From contig JAHDQN010000020.1 of the NCBI GenBank assembly GCA_018433775.1, positions 124,001-188,000 on the forward strand: 64,000 bases of DNA. The letters run 5' to 3'. The DNA comes from Deltaproteobacteria bacterium (GTDB taxonomy: Bacteria; Desulfobacterota; Desulfomonilia; UBA1062). A program made the position numbers and the translations under genes. The stretch's first letter is position 1, and the number at the start of each line of letters is the position of its first letter. The notes beneath the pieces were generated by a model. That model was not told the origin of the DNA and did not search any database. It saw only the letters and a program-made list of their open reading frames with translations. Positions 55,633-63,932 of the stretch are shown piece after piece.

Positions 55633-56191
55633 CGGCCGGTTGATGCCTGTTCGATATGTTCCCGCCCCGGCACTCAAGCCGAGCCCCCGCCAAAAGCGGT
55701 GATGCACCGGGAGATCGCCCGGGCCGAAAAATCATCTCACGCATGGAGAGAACCCAGGCCCGGCCCCATCGTGCATGCCTCCCGCCACCGGGATTTGCAT
55801 TCCCCTTATGGTTTATAGTAGTTAAAGGAGTTGTCATGAGACAGCCGATACGAACAAGGAGAATGCAGCAGAAAAGGCGACGAGATCGACTGATCGCGCG
55901 GAAAGCCCTGTTGGAGATGGCCCTGCACCGCTTATCACTCTATGTATGGGCTATTCCTTTAGGGGGGAGTGAGGACCTTCATATGAGTCTCGGACGAACA
56001 GCCGTATCCGGAACGGTCATTGGCATATAGCACTCTTATGGATAACGTGCGTCGTCTTTCACCGGTCTGCCTCTTTCCCCTGTGTCCAGCGGAATATCTT
56101 CCGGCGGTACATCGCCGCGTTATTCCGGGCTCACGGCGGGCTCCCGGGTATCCGGGATCCGTCCGGAGCCCTCGCACAAGGTGACGGAGAC
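55633..56191. other. Intergenic region with a possible small gene
   Basis: 559 bases between the zinc-ribbon gene and ruvX. A well-placed AAAGGAG and ATG at 55836 open a 64-codon frame (listed separately). The rest is GC-rich, without a T-run hairpin or clear promoter. Confidence 0.4.
55836..56030 (+). CDS. Possible very basic small protein, 64 residues
   Basis: Opens MRQPIRTRRMQQKRRRDRLI, with AAAGGAG 6 bases before the ATG and an AT-richer patch (TTATAGTAGTTAAAGG) upstream. The N terminus is Arg/Lys-rich and could bind nucleic acid; the rest (ALHRLSLYVWAIPLGGSEDL) is ordinary. No known family; composition could also be a chance frame. Confidence 0.35.
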   Translation: MRQPIRTRRMQQKRRRDRLIARKALLEMALHRLSLYVWAIPLGGSEDLHMSLGRTAVSGTVIGI

Positions 56192-56605
56192 ATGCGCATC
56201 ATGGGAATCGACTATGGAACGAGACGAATCGGGGTGGCCATCAGCGATCCTTCCCGCACCATGGCTCACCCTCTGGATACGGTTCAGGTGAAGGAGGACG
56301 GGTCCCACATGAAGCTGATCGGACAGATCGTACGGGATTACGAGGTCGAAAAAATCGTGGTGGGTCTGCCCGTCAACATGGACGGAAGCATGGGGGAAAG
56401 CGCCCGCAAGGTCACGGCCTGGGCCGAGGCACTGCAAAACTCTGTCGGGGTGCCGGTGGAGCTCTGGGATGAACGGCTCACCACGAGCGAGGCCCATGAA
56501 TTCCTCATCCGGCTTGAGGTAAAGGGGAAAAAGAGGAGGCACATCATCGACAAGATAGCCGCAAGCATCATGCTTCAGGACTATCTGGAGGCGAAGCATC
56601 CATGA
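56192..56605 (+). CDS. ruvX: Putative pre-16S rRNA nuclease / Holliday-junction resolvase YqgF
   Basis: 137 residues. RNase H-like fold: MGIDYGTRRIGVAISDPSRT (first catalytic Asp), KIVVGLPVNMDGSMGESARK, LWDERLTTSEAHEFLI and KRRHIIDKIAASIMLQDYL (last Asp). Essential family that trims the 16S rRNA 5' end in E. coli. The stop overlaps the mltG start (ATGA). Confidence 0.95.
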   Translation: MRIMGIDYGTRRIGVAISDPSRTMAHPLDTVQVKEDGSHMKLIGQIVRDYEVEKIVVGLPVNMDGSMGESARKVTAWAEALQNSVGVPVELWDERLTTSEAHEFLIRLEVKGKKRRHIIDKIAASIMLQDYLEAKHP

Positions 56606-57591
56606 GAACCGCATGCTACTTCCTCGTGGTCGCCTTCATATGCGTCTCTATCCTGGCCGTCATCCATACCTACACCTTCATCACCACGCCGTCGAATCCA
56701 CCGAAGTCTCTGCTCATGGAGATCAAGCCCGGCACCAGCGCATGGGAGATCTCCCGTCAGCTCGAGGAAAAGGGGGTCATAACGGATTCGCTCATGTTCA
56801 TGGCCATTGCCACGGGCACCGGCAAGGTCACCCACCTCCAGGCCGGCACCTATGTCTTCGAGGGAAGGCACTATCCCCTGGATATCATGCATATCCTCTT
56901 CAAAGGAAGGACGCTCAAGTACCGGATCACCATCCCTGAGGGAAGCACCATCTTCGACATCGCATCCATTGTCGCGGAAACCGGGCTGCTGAGCAGGGAG
57001 GAGTTCTTCAACAGCGCACAGGATCCCGAGACCACGGCCTTCTTCGGCATCGACGCACCGTCCATGGAAGGCTTTCTCTATCCGGACACCTATTATCTCG
57101 CCCCCCACATGACGCCCAGGGAAATCATGGGGAAGATGGTCGACAGGTTCCATGAGGTCTTTACCGGAGACATGCTCAGGCGCGCCCAGGAACTGGACAT
57201 GAGCGTGGCCCAGGTGGTGACCCTGGCCTCCATCATCGAGAAGGAGGCGGTGGTATCAAGGGAAATGCCCATCATCTCATCCGTCTTCCACAACCGCCTG
57301 AACCGCGGGATGCGGCTTCAGTCAGACCCCACCGCGATATACGGGATCGACGGTTTCCGCCGGAGGATAAGCTCCCGGGATCTCAAACGGGACACCCCGT
57401 ACAACACCTACCGGTACGGCGGCCTGCCGCCCGGGCCCATATGCAATCCCGGGGTCAATGCCGTCAGCGCGGCGCTGTGGCCCGAGGATACGAAATACCT
57501 GTTCTTCGTCTCCCAGGGCAACGGAACGCACTACTTCTCCCGATCGCTGACCGAGCACCGAAAGGCGATCCGCAAGATGGCAACCAAGTAG
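56602..57591 (+). CDS. mltG: Endolytic murein transglycosylase MltG
   Basis: 329 residues with an N-terminal membrane anchor (CYFLVVAFICVSILAVIHTY). LysM-like or YceG-N part (IKPGTSAWEISRQLEEKGVI) precedes the catalytic YceG domain with ASIIEKEA (active Glu), VFHNRLNRGMRLQSDPTAIY and TYRYGGLPPGPICNPG. Cuts nascent peptidoglycan glycan strands. Coupled to ruvX. Confidence 0.95.
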   Translation: MRTACYFLVVAFICVSILAVIHTYTFITTPSNPPKSLLMEIKPGTSAWEISRQLEEKGVITDSLMFMAIATGTGKVTHLQAGTYVFEGRHYPLDIMHILFKGRTLKYRITIPEGSTIFDIASIVAETGLLSREEFFNSAQDPETTAFFGIDAPSMEGFLYPDTYYLAPHMTPREIMGKMVDRFHEVFTGDMLRRAQELDMSVAQVVTLASIIEKEAVVSREMPIISSVFHNRLNRGMRLQSDPTAIYGIDGFRRRISSRDLKRDTPYNTYRYGGLPPGPICNPGVNAVSAALWPEDTKYLFFVSQGNGTHYFSRSLTEHRKAIRKMATK

Positions 57592-57669
57592 CGTCGGACC
57601 TTTTTTGCTGCGCCGGTTTTTAAGAGATTGTTCCTAAAGTTCATATCCCGGGTTTACGATAAAAGAGTG

Positions 57670-58284
57670 ATGGACCACTTGCGCGCAGCCATCATCGATG
57701 ATGATGACGAGATACTGGATCTGATCGAGCAGATACTCAAGGAAGAAGATATCGAGACGCGAAGGTATGCGCGGGCCGAGAAATTCCTTGCAGATATCAG
57801 GAAACGCAGCTTCGATATCATCATAACGGATCTCGTGCTGCCGGGAATGTCCGGCCTCGATCTGCTCAACGAACTCAATTCGCGGGGCATGGACATACCG
57901 GTGGTGATCATCACCGGGTATGCATCTCTCGACTCCGCCATCGAGGCGGTGAATAGAGGGGCCTTTTACTACATAAAGAAGCCCTTCAATATCGAAGAGA
58001 TCAGGTTTGTCATCAATCGGCTCAGGCAGCGTATGGATACCCTCGAAGCCATGCGTTCGCTTCAGGACCAGGTAAGCGCGCTTGAGCAGAGGCTCGAAGC
58101 CAAGACAGCGGAGAATAGTGAGGCCGATCCCCTGCCGCTGCCTTTCGATCTCCTGCAGAGCAGCATGGATGCCGGCAAGGCCATTGCCGCCATTGAGTAT
58201 CTGGGGAGGCTGAAATCCGACGGCCTGATATCCGATAAGGAATTCGGTGAATACAAGGGCAAGATTCTCAAAAGGGTCATATGA
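57670..58284 (+). CDS. Response regulator REC domain with C-terminal SHOCT-like segment
   Basis: 204 residues. REC residues D10-D13 region (IIDDDDE), phospho-acceptor Asp54 in IITDLVLPGM, Thr in VIITGYAS and Lys in YIKKPFN. Residues about 120-150 form a coiled coil, and 174-203 (IEYLGRLKSDGLISDKEFGE, YKGKIL) match the SHOCT pattern of a short helical hairpin with L..G.IS..EF. No DNA-binding or enzymatic output. It overlaps the next gene by 4 bases. The ATG at 57670 is preferred to an upstream TTG at 57628. Confidence 0.85.
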   Translation: MDHLRAAIIDDDDEILDLIEQILKEEDIETRRYARAEKFLADIRKRSFDIIITDLVLPGMSGLDLLNELNSRGMDIPVVIITGYASLDSAIEAVNRGAFYYIKKPFNIEEIRFVINRLRQRMDTLEAMRSLQDQVSALEQRLEAKTAENSEADPLPLPFDLLQSSMDAGKAIAAIEYLGRLKSDGLISDKEFGEYKGKILKRVI

Positions 58285-59708
58285 TGCATGAGAAGGTGCT
58301 GATCGTCGACGATGATCCGGGAATACGGAGTACCATCTCGGAGCTGATCCAGGAGCTCGGGTTCGGGACCCAAACCGCGCCTGACGGGCTGGATGCTCTG
58401 GAGATGCTGAACTCCGGTCCCTTCCTCTGTGTGTTTACGGACATCATGATGCCCAATATGAGCGGGCTCGAGCTGATCAGGAGGATCAAAGCACGGGACG
58501 TGTCCCTGCCCATTATCGTGATCACCGGTTACGCCTCGGTGGAAATCGCCATTGACGCCATGAAGTGCGGAGCCTCTGATTTCATCTCCAAGCCCTTCAA
58601 GGTCAAACAGATCGAAATCCTGCTCAACAAGGTCATGCGGGAGAAGAACTTGCTGGAGGAAAACCGGCGGTTCTCCGATGCGCTCCATCTCCACCGGCTC
58701 ATCGACAACCTTGTGGGACAGCTCGAAGATAAAAAAGAGGAGATCCTCTCGCTCAAGGAGATCTCGGACAGGATCATCAGGCTCAAGGGCATCCGGGACC
58801 TGGTCGGGGCCATTGTCGATGTTTCGGGGCAGATCCTCGACGAGGCTCAAGTGACCTTCTTTCCCTTGAGCAGAAAGACCGGCAGGCTCCTGGATACCGA
58901 CAGCGGCAAGGAGCTGCCCGCGGACCCCGATCTGCTCCTGGGCCATATCGTGAGGAGACACCAGGCAGACTCGCATCTGCTGGAGAGATTCGAGACCGTG
59001 TTCCCTCTGATGATCGAGGGGCAGGTCTTCGGGGCCTTGGACATCGTCTCGCCCTCGTTGCTGGGTGATGAAAAAGAGGGCAAGATCCAGTACCTGTTGA
59101 ACCGCTCTGCGGAACGCATGGAAAACGTCGCCCTCTACGAGGGGCTCTACGACAACATGCTCTCCACCCTCAAGAGCATGGCCAAGATACTCGATGCACG
59201 TGACCCGCACACCTCCCAGCACTCGACCCGGGTCACCTCCCTGTCCATGACCCTGGCGGACGGGCTCGTCCTTACGCAGGAAGAACGTGACACGCTCTAC
59301 ATCGCGGCCTCGCTGCACGATATCGGAAAGGTGGGGATACCCGACAACATCCTCCTGAAGCCGTCGGGGCTCACCGACGAGGAGTTCGCCGTCATCAAGA
59401 AGCATCCGGACATCGGGGCGGACATCCTGAAGTCCCTCCCCCCCATGGTCAGGGAGACGGAGATCATCAGGCACCATCACGAGCGCTATGACGGCAGGGG
59501 CTATCCCCTCGGGCTCAAGGCCGAGGAGATTCCCTACCTGTCACGGATCATCACCCTGGCGGATTCATTCGACGCCATGACCTCGGACAGACCCTACCGC
59601 AAGGGCATGACCACGGACGAGGCCATACAGGAGATCGGCCGGTGCAAAGGCGGGCAGTTCGACCCGGCTCTGGCCGAGATCTTTATCCAGAAAATTTCCA
59701 ATCCCTGA
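58281..59708 (+). CDS. Response regulator REC-GAF-HD-GYP c-di-GMP phosphodiesterase
   Basis: 475 residues. REC with Asp54 in VFTDIMMPNM; coiled-coil linker; GAF-like middle (VGAIVDVSGQILDEAQVTFF, PLMIEGQVFGALDIVSPS); HD-GYP at the C terminus with LHDIGKVGIPDNILLKP and HHHERYDGRGYPLGLKAEEI, all catalytic residues present. Likely hydrolyses cyclic di-GMP upon phosphorylation. Starts on the stop of the REC-SHOCT gene (ATGA), so they are co-translated. No cognate histidine kinase is adjacent. Confidence 0.95.
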   Translation: MMHEKVLIVDDDPGIRSTISELIQELGFGTQTAPDGLDALEMLNSGPFLCVFTDIMMPNMSGLELIRRIKARDVSLPIIVITGYASVEIAIDAMKCGASDFISKPFKVKQIEILLNKVMREKNLLEENRRFSDALHLHRLIDNLVGQLEDKKEEILSLKEISDRIIRLKGIRDLVGAIVDVSGQILDEAQVTFFPLSRKTGRLLDTDSGKELPADPDLLLGHIVRRHQADSHLLERFETVFPLMIEGQVFGALDIVSPSLLGDEKEGKIQYLLNRSAERMENVALYEGLYDNMLSTLKSMAKILDARDPHTSQHSTRVTSLSMTLADGLVLTQEERDTLYIAASLHDIGKVGIPDNILLKPSGLTDEEFAVIKKHPDIGADILKSLPPMVRETEIIRHHHERYDGRGYPLGLKAEEIPYLSRIITLADSFDAMTSDRPYRKGMTTDEAIQEIGRCKGGQFDPALAEIFIQKISNP

Positions 59709-59835
59709 GCAAACACGCACACCGGCAACCCCCCTCCAGAGGAACACACTCATCGAGCCATTCCGGACGCCCTAAGTCCGGGCGCCGTCAATCCCTCTTT
59801 CGGGACATGCCCCGGCCACACTTCTCTTTCCTGCC

Positions 59836-60240
59836 TCACCCGCCGGGGCGATCCTGCTGCGGGGCCGGACCGGCTCCGCCGGTGTCCTGCTGCTGAGTGA
59901 GGGGCTGCAGGTTTGAGCGGAGCTCCTGGTTTTCTTTTCTGAGGGTCTGGATCTGCTGTTTCAGCAATTCGATCTCGTCTGCGCGCTGCTCGGCACCCTC
60001 GGCTCTCTGCTCCCTTGCCATGGCCGCCTCTGTTTCAAGGGCGGCCACGCGCTCGCGGAGATTCTCGTTGCGGTGTTCTATGGTGGCGATATAGTCAATG
60101 GTCTCCCGGAGAGTCTGCTTGTAGTCCACATGGTCCCCGCCGTCAACGCCCCAGATGTAAAAACCGAGAATCAATCCCGCCAGGAAGAGCACCACCGCCA
60201 GCGCCAGGGGGGCAACGAAACTTTTCCTTTTCCCATCCAT
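59836..60240 (-). CDS. Single-pass membrane coiled-coil protein of unknown function
   Basis: 134 residues. AAAGGTGATGAT precedes the ATG at 60240, so a longer frame is ignored. One membrane helix (VAPLALAVVLFLAGLILGFY) then a short linker with YKQTLRETIDYIATIEHRNE and a coiled coil (RVAALETEAAMAREQRAEGA and beyond), ending in a Gln/Pro/Gly tail. Like many small envelope spacer proteins, role unknown. Confidence 0.75.
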   Translation of the reverse strand: MDGKRKSFVAPLALAVVLFLAGLILGFYIWGVDGGDHVDYKQTLRETIDYIATIEHRNENLRERVAALETEAAMAREQRAEGAEQRADEIELLKQQIQTLRKENQELRSNLQPLTQQQDTGGAGPAPQQDRPGG

Positions 60241-60643
60241 ATCATCACCTTTTAAAAAGAGTTCTCTATATAATCTTCTTGATCTAAGAGATCCGTCCCT
60301 TTCCGTCAAGCTGTTCTTCAACCGTCACATTCACCGGCAGGACCTCCCGTGTGCGGGAGACGGGCATTTCCCCCCAAGGTGATAGCGACTTCTTCTGAGG
60401 CTTGGCACACATCTATCAATCAGGAGGTAAGGGCAAGCCCCTCGACCCGGGGAAAGCCAAAAAAGCTTTCAACGGAAATGTGTCCCTCGTTTGTAAAGGC
60501 CTGAAGAAACCGACTGGGGAAGGAGGATGCAAGGCTGCGGGAGAACGATATGGAACGGTTGCCCGGGCGGGACCGGAGTTGATTCGAAAGAGAACCTCCA
60601 GCTTTCATTTCAACAACAGGACAAACTATGATAATGAAGCCCC
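60241..60643 (+). other. Leader-like intergenic region before the Gfo/Idh/MocA gene
   Basis: About 400 bases. A CCCC/GGGG hairpin near 60439-60453 sits in AGGGCAAGCCCC...GGGGAAAGCC, reminiscent of but lacking the conserved core of a c-di-GMP-I riboswitch. A short frame from 60402 crosses it without a ribosome site. I see no clear terminator or promoter. Confidence 0.35.
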
Positions 60644-61573
60644 ATGAATGTGGCCATAATCGGTGCCCGGAGGGCGAGAAACGGCATCGGTGAATACATC
60701 GCGAACTACTTCCAGAAAAACGGTGCACCGGTGGTGTGCGTGCTGGGCACCACGGAAGAAACCTCTTCCCGTGCATCGAGGTCGCTCGAGAGATACGGCA
60801 TCACGGCGAGGCCGTACCACGACTTCGTTGAAATGGTCTCCCGGGAGGATATCCAGGCGGTGGCCATTGCGTCGCCGGCAGAGTCTCACCTGGGTTTTCT
60901 CAAGGCCTCGCTCGAACGGGGCCTTTCGGTGTTCTGTGAAAAGCCTTTTCTCGACCCTTCCCGGGCAGACCTCCCGGCCGGGCTCGAGGATGTCTTCGGG
61001 CAGGCGTCGGCTGGATGCAAAACGGTTGCCATGAACTCCCAGTGGCCGTTCTGCCTTGGCGCCTACGAGGAGCTCTGCGGCGTTCTTGCGCCCGCCGAGG
61101 TGCGCCGCTTCTCGATCCGCCTTTCCCCCATCTGCTCCGGTCTCGCCATGATCCCCGATTCCGTGCCCCACGCCCTGAGCATCCTCCACGCAGCCCTGGG
61201 GCCGGGAACGATCTCCCCGCCCGCTTTTTCGGGCACGGACACCGGCATGTCCATCGAATTCACCTATACCTCTGCGCACGGGAGCTGCGCGGTGACCATC
61301 GCGCTCATACAGGAAAGAGAGCAGCCGAGGCCTTTCTGGTTCGGCTTCAACGACCGGATCGCGCGGCGCTCAATCGAGACCGCCCGGTACGAGATATCCT
61401 TCCATTCCGGCGGCCGTCGCCTGCCGGTTGCGGATCCCCTGGAGCTGTGCGTGCGGGATTTCATCCATGCGTGCTCGGCGGGCCGGGAGCCCGTGATCGG
61501 CAGGGAGCACATCGTGGCCACGACCAGGCTGCTCAAGCAGATCTATGATGCGTATCCCCTTACTCGACAATGA
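60644..61573 (+). CDS. Gfo/Idh/MocA-family oxidoreductase
   Basis: 309 residues. Rossmann N terminus (MNVAIIGARRARNGIGEYIA, VCVLGTTEETSSRASR) then AIASPAESHLGFLKASLERG and LSVFCEKPFLDP, with the conserved EKP that usually contacts the substrate. The C-terminal beta-sheet domain follows. NAD(P)-dependent oxidation or reduction of a sugar derivative is typical; the substrate is unknown. First gene of a 3-gene operon; no ribosome site seen. Confidence 0.85.
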   Translation: MNVAIIGARRARNGIGEYIANYFQKNGAPVVCVLGTTEETSSRASRSLERYGITARPYHDFVEMVSREDIQAVAIASPAESHLGFLKASLERGLSVFCEKPFLDPSRADLPAGLEDVFGQASAGCKTVAMNSQWPFCLGAYEELCGVLAPAEVRRFSIRLSPICSGLAMIPDSVPHALSILHAALGPGTISPPAFSGTDTGMSIEFTYTSAHGSCAVTIALIQEREQPRPFWFGFNDRIARRSIETARYEISFHSGGRRLPVADPLELCVRDFIHACSAGREPVIGREHIVATTRLLKQIYDAYPLTRQ

Positions 61574-61585
61574 AAAGAGGAGGCT

Positions 61586-62803
61586 ATGAAAAAGCTACAG
61601 GAAAAAGAGCATGACTTCAGCGCAAAGCTGCGGCAGAAGTCCGTGGTGGAAAACCTGAGACAGTACATCGCCTGGCAGAGGGCGGTGCGGAGATCGAAGC
61701 CTTCGCCCGTGCTTCCCGCCTTCGGGCCGGTGTCCATCAACCTGGATCTCACCTCGGCGTGCAACTTCCGGTGCCCCCACTGCGTGGATTCCGGGATCAT
61801 CAACACGGGCGAGGCACTGACCCTGGACGCCATCAAGCAGAGCATCGACACCCTCCAGGAAAAGGGGCTCCTCTCGGTAATCCTCATCGGCGGCGGAGAG
61901 CCCACGGTTCACCGCGACTTCGAGGAGATCGTCCGGTTCGTCCGGTCGCGCGGGCTCCAGGTGGGCATCGCCACGAACGGCTCCCGGCTGGCACGGGTGG
62001 AAAAGGTGGCCGATCTCCTGAAAGAGGGCGACTGGCTGCGGCTCTCCCTCGACGCCGCCCGGGAAGACACCTTCCAGAAATCCCACTGTCCGACCGGCAA
62101 GGTCACCCTGGAGCGTATCTTAAAGGATGCTCAGCGGATCAAGAAGGCCAACCCCCTGATCTCGCTCGGCTACTCGTACGTGATCGTGTGGGAGGGAATC
62201 GTGCTCGGCGGCCGCGAGCTGGTTTCCAATGTCGGGGAGATATCCGAGGCTGTCTCAAGGGCCGGGGAATACTCTTTTGACTATGTCTCGTTCAAGCCCT
62301 GCCTGCTCAGGCTGGAGGGCTCGCGCAAGGAGTCCCTGTTCGATCCCCCCGACCCGGACAGAGAGGCCCGGGTGATCTCCAGGATCGGGGAGATGCTCGG
62401 GCAGGCGGAAGCGGAGGCCGGCCCGGAGGTCAAGATCCTCAAGAGCGTCAATCTCCAGGCCATGATGGAAGGCAGGCTCCACGAGCTGAAACACCAGCCC
62501 GCGACCTGCCACTCGCAGTTTTTCCGGACCGTCCTGGCACCCTCTGGCATCTTCCACTGCCCGGCGTTCAGGGGAGTTCCCCAGGGCCGGATCGCGGATC
62601 ACGAGGGATACCTGGATGCAGAGCGGTTCGCCCGCACCCAGGCGCGTCTCGATGCATCCATCAGGGAGTTCGATGCCTGCCGCGAGTGTAACGTGGTGGT
62701 CTGCTTCTACCACCACGTGAACTGGTGGATCGAGCGCTTCATCGAATCGCCCAAGGACGTGTCCGAGATCGAGGTCGTGCAGGACAACAATTTCTTTCTA
62801 TAG
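61586..62803 (+). CDS. Radical SAM protein with SPASM-like C terminus
   Basis: 405 residues; GAGGAGG precedes the ATG. The radical-SAM motif is SACNFRCPHCVD (CxxxCxxC) near residue 57. IGGGEPTVHRDFEEIVRF (GGEP motif) and IATNGSRLARVEKVADLLK follow. The C terminus has extra Cys: TCHSQFFRTVLAPSGIFHCP, then CRECNVVVCFYHH, as in SPASM or twitch domains that bind auxiliary 4Fe-4S clusters. May modify a sugar, peptide or nucleotide. 12 bases downstream of the oxidoreductase. Confidence 0.88.
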   Translation: MKKLQEKEHDFSAKLRQKSVVENLRQYIAWQRAVRRSKPSPVLPAFGPVSINLDLTSACNFRCPHCVDSGIINTGEALTLDAIKQSIDTLQEKGLLSVILIGGGEPTVHRDFEEIVRFVRSRGLQVGIATNGSRLARVEKVADLLKEGDWLRLSLDAAREDTFQKSHCPTGKVTLERILKDAQRIKKANPLISLGYSYVIVWEGIVLGGRELVSNVGEISEAVSRAGEYSFDYVSFKPCLLRLEGSRKESLFDPPDPDREARVISRIGEMLGQAEAEAGPEVKILKSVNLQAMMEGRLHELKHQPATCHSQFFRTVLAPSGIFHCPAFRGVPQGRIADHEGYLDAERFARTQARLDASIREFDACRECNVVVCFYHHVNWWIERFIESPKDVSEIEVVQDNNFFL

Positions 62804-62811
62804 GATATGGA

Positions 62812-63813
62812 ATGAAGATCTGTGTCATCCATCTCAACCAGATCGGGGACCTGGTGTTTTCCCTGCCGCTCCTGAAGTCCCTGAGGGACCGGTACCCGGG
62901 CGCCCTGATCCATTCGGTGGTGAAGCCTCCGCTGAGCGAGCTGCTGAGAGGCTCGCCCCTGGTGGACGAGGTCCTGCCCAAGCCCGGGCGCCTGGGCGAC
63001 AAGATCCGGCTCGCGAAAGTCCTGCGGGCCCGGGGGTACGATCTCATGATCTGCCTGGCCCGCTCGGAGGAGGCCCTGCTCCTCACCGGCCTGAGCGGGG
63101 CCCGCACCCGGGCGGGATTTGTGCGCTTTCCCTGGGACAGGGCGCTTCAGGTCAGGGAGGTGGTCGTCGGGCACAACTGCTGGCGGAACAATGCCCGCCT
63201 GATAGAACGCCTGGGGATTGCTCCTTCGGTCGAGGGCTATGTGGGGCTGCTGCCGGTCGAATCCCATGAGTGCAGCGCGGAGGTGCCGGAAAACTTCGTG
63301 GTGATCTCTGCCGGGGCATCGCCCAGAAGGCTCGCCAAGGCGTGGGACGAAGAGAAATTCTCGCACCTTGCCGTAAGGCTCCATGAGCGCTACGGACTGA
63401 CCCCCGTCCTGGTGGGCGCAGGCGACACGAAGGAGAGCAACGACCTGATCACCCGCGGCATCAGCACCCTGGCGCAGGGCCGGGACATCCCGGTGCTCGA
63501 CCTCACCGGCAGGCTCGGACTGCGTGAGCTCACCGCCCTCCTGATGAGGGCACGCCTGTTCGTGGGCATCGACTCCGGGGTCATGCACCTTGCATCCGCG
63601 GTCGATATCCCCGTGGTGGCCCTGTTCGGGCCCACCGACCCGGCGTTCGTGGGCCCGCAGAACGATCGCAGCGCAGTAGTGCGCCATGAGATGCCGTGCA
63701 TGCCCTGTTATCTGAACACGACCTGCGCCACCGTGGTGGAGTGCATGAGAAGACTGCAGGTGGACGAGGTCATGGATGCGTGCGCGGGGCTCATGGATGA
63801 GAGCGGGGCCTGA
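62812..63813 (+). CDS. Glycosyltransferase family 9 (heptosyltransferase-like)
   Basis: 333 residues. N-terminal MKICVIHLNQIGDLVFSLPL is typical of ADP-heptose:LPS transferases, and the C-terminal GIDSGVMHLASAVDIPVVAL and GPTDPAFVGPQ make the nucleotide-sugar site. The CMPCYLNTTCATVVECMR stretch resembles the family Cys-rich region. Suggests the operon builds or modifies an LPS-core or other surface glycan. 8 bases after the radical SAM gene. Confidence 0.92.
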   Translation: MKICVIHLNQIGDLVFSLPLLKSLRDRYPGALIHSVVKPPLSELLRGSPLVDEVLPKPGRLGDKIRLAKVLRARGYDLMICLARSEEALLLTGLSGARTRAGFVRFPWDRALQVREVVVGHNCWRNNARLIERLGIAPSVEGYVGLLPVESHECSAEVPENFVVISAGASPRRLAKAWDEEKFSHLAVRLHERYGLTPVLVGAGDTKESNDLITRGISTLAQGRDIPVLDLTGRLGLRELTALLMRARLFVGIDSGVMHLASAVDIPVVALFGPTDPAFVGPQNDRSAVVRHEMPCMPCYLNTTCATVVECMRRLQVDEVMDACAGLMDESGA

Positions 63814-63861
63814 CCGGCGGCGCTGTGGAGAGCGGCACGACCGGGCTCCGGGCATCCGCTT

Positions 63862-63899
63862 AAAAAAAAGCCGGACATCGCGCTCTCTTAAAGTCCGGC
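63862..63899 (-). terminator. Terminator-like hairpin, minus-strand orientation
   Basis: GCCGGAC (63870-63876) and GTCCGGC (63893-63899) form a 7-pair stem. Eight A at 63862-63869 become a T8 run after the stem on the minus strand. No minus-strand gene ends here; the flanking genes are both on the plus strand. Confidence 0.6.
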
Positions 63900-63932
63900 G
63901 GCACCTGATCATGGAAACAGGAGAGAGGACGG

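Noticed and set aside
60402-60647. 81-codon frame and possible c-di-GMP riboswitch before the Gfo/Idh/MocA gene
   Set aside because: The frame has no ribosome site and overlaps the downstream start. The riboswitch core GACGCAAAGCC is not present.
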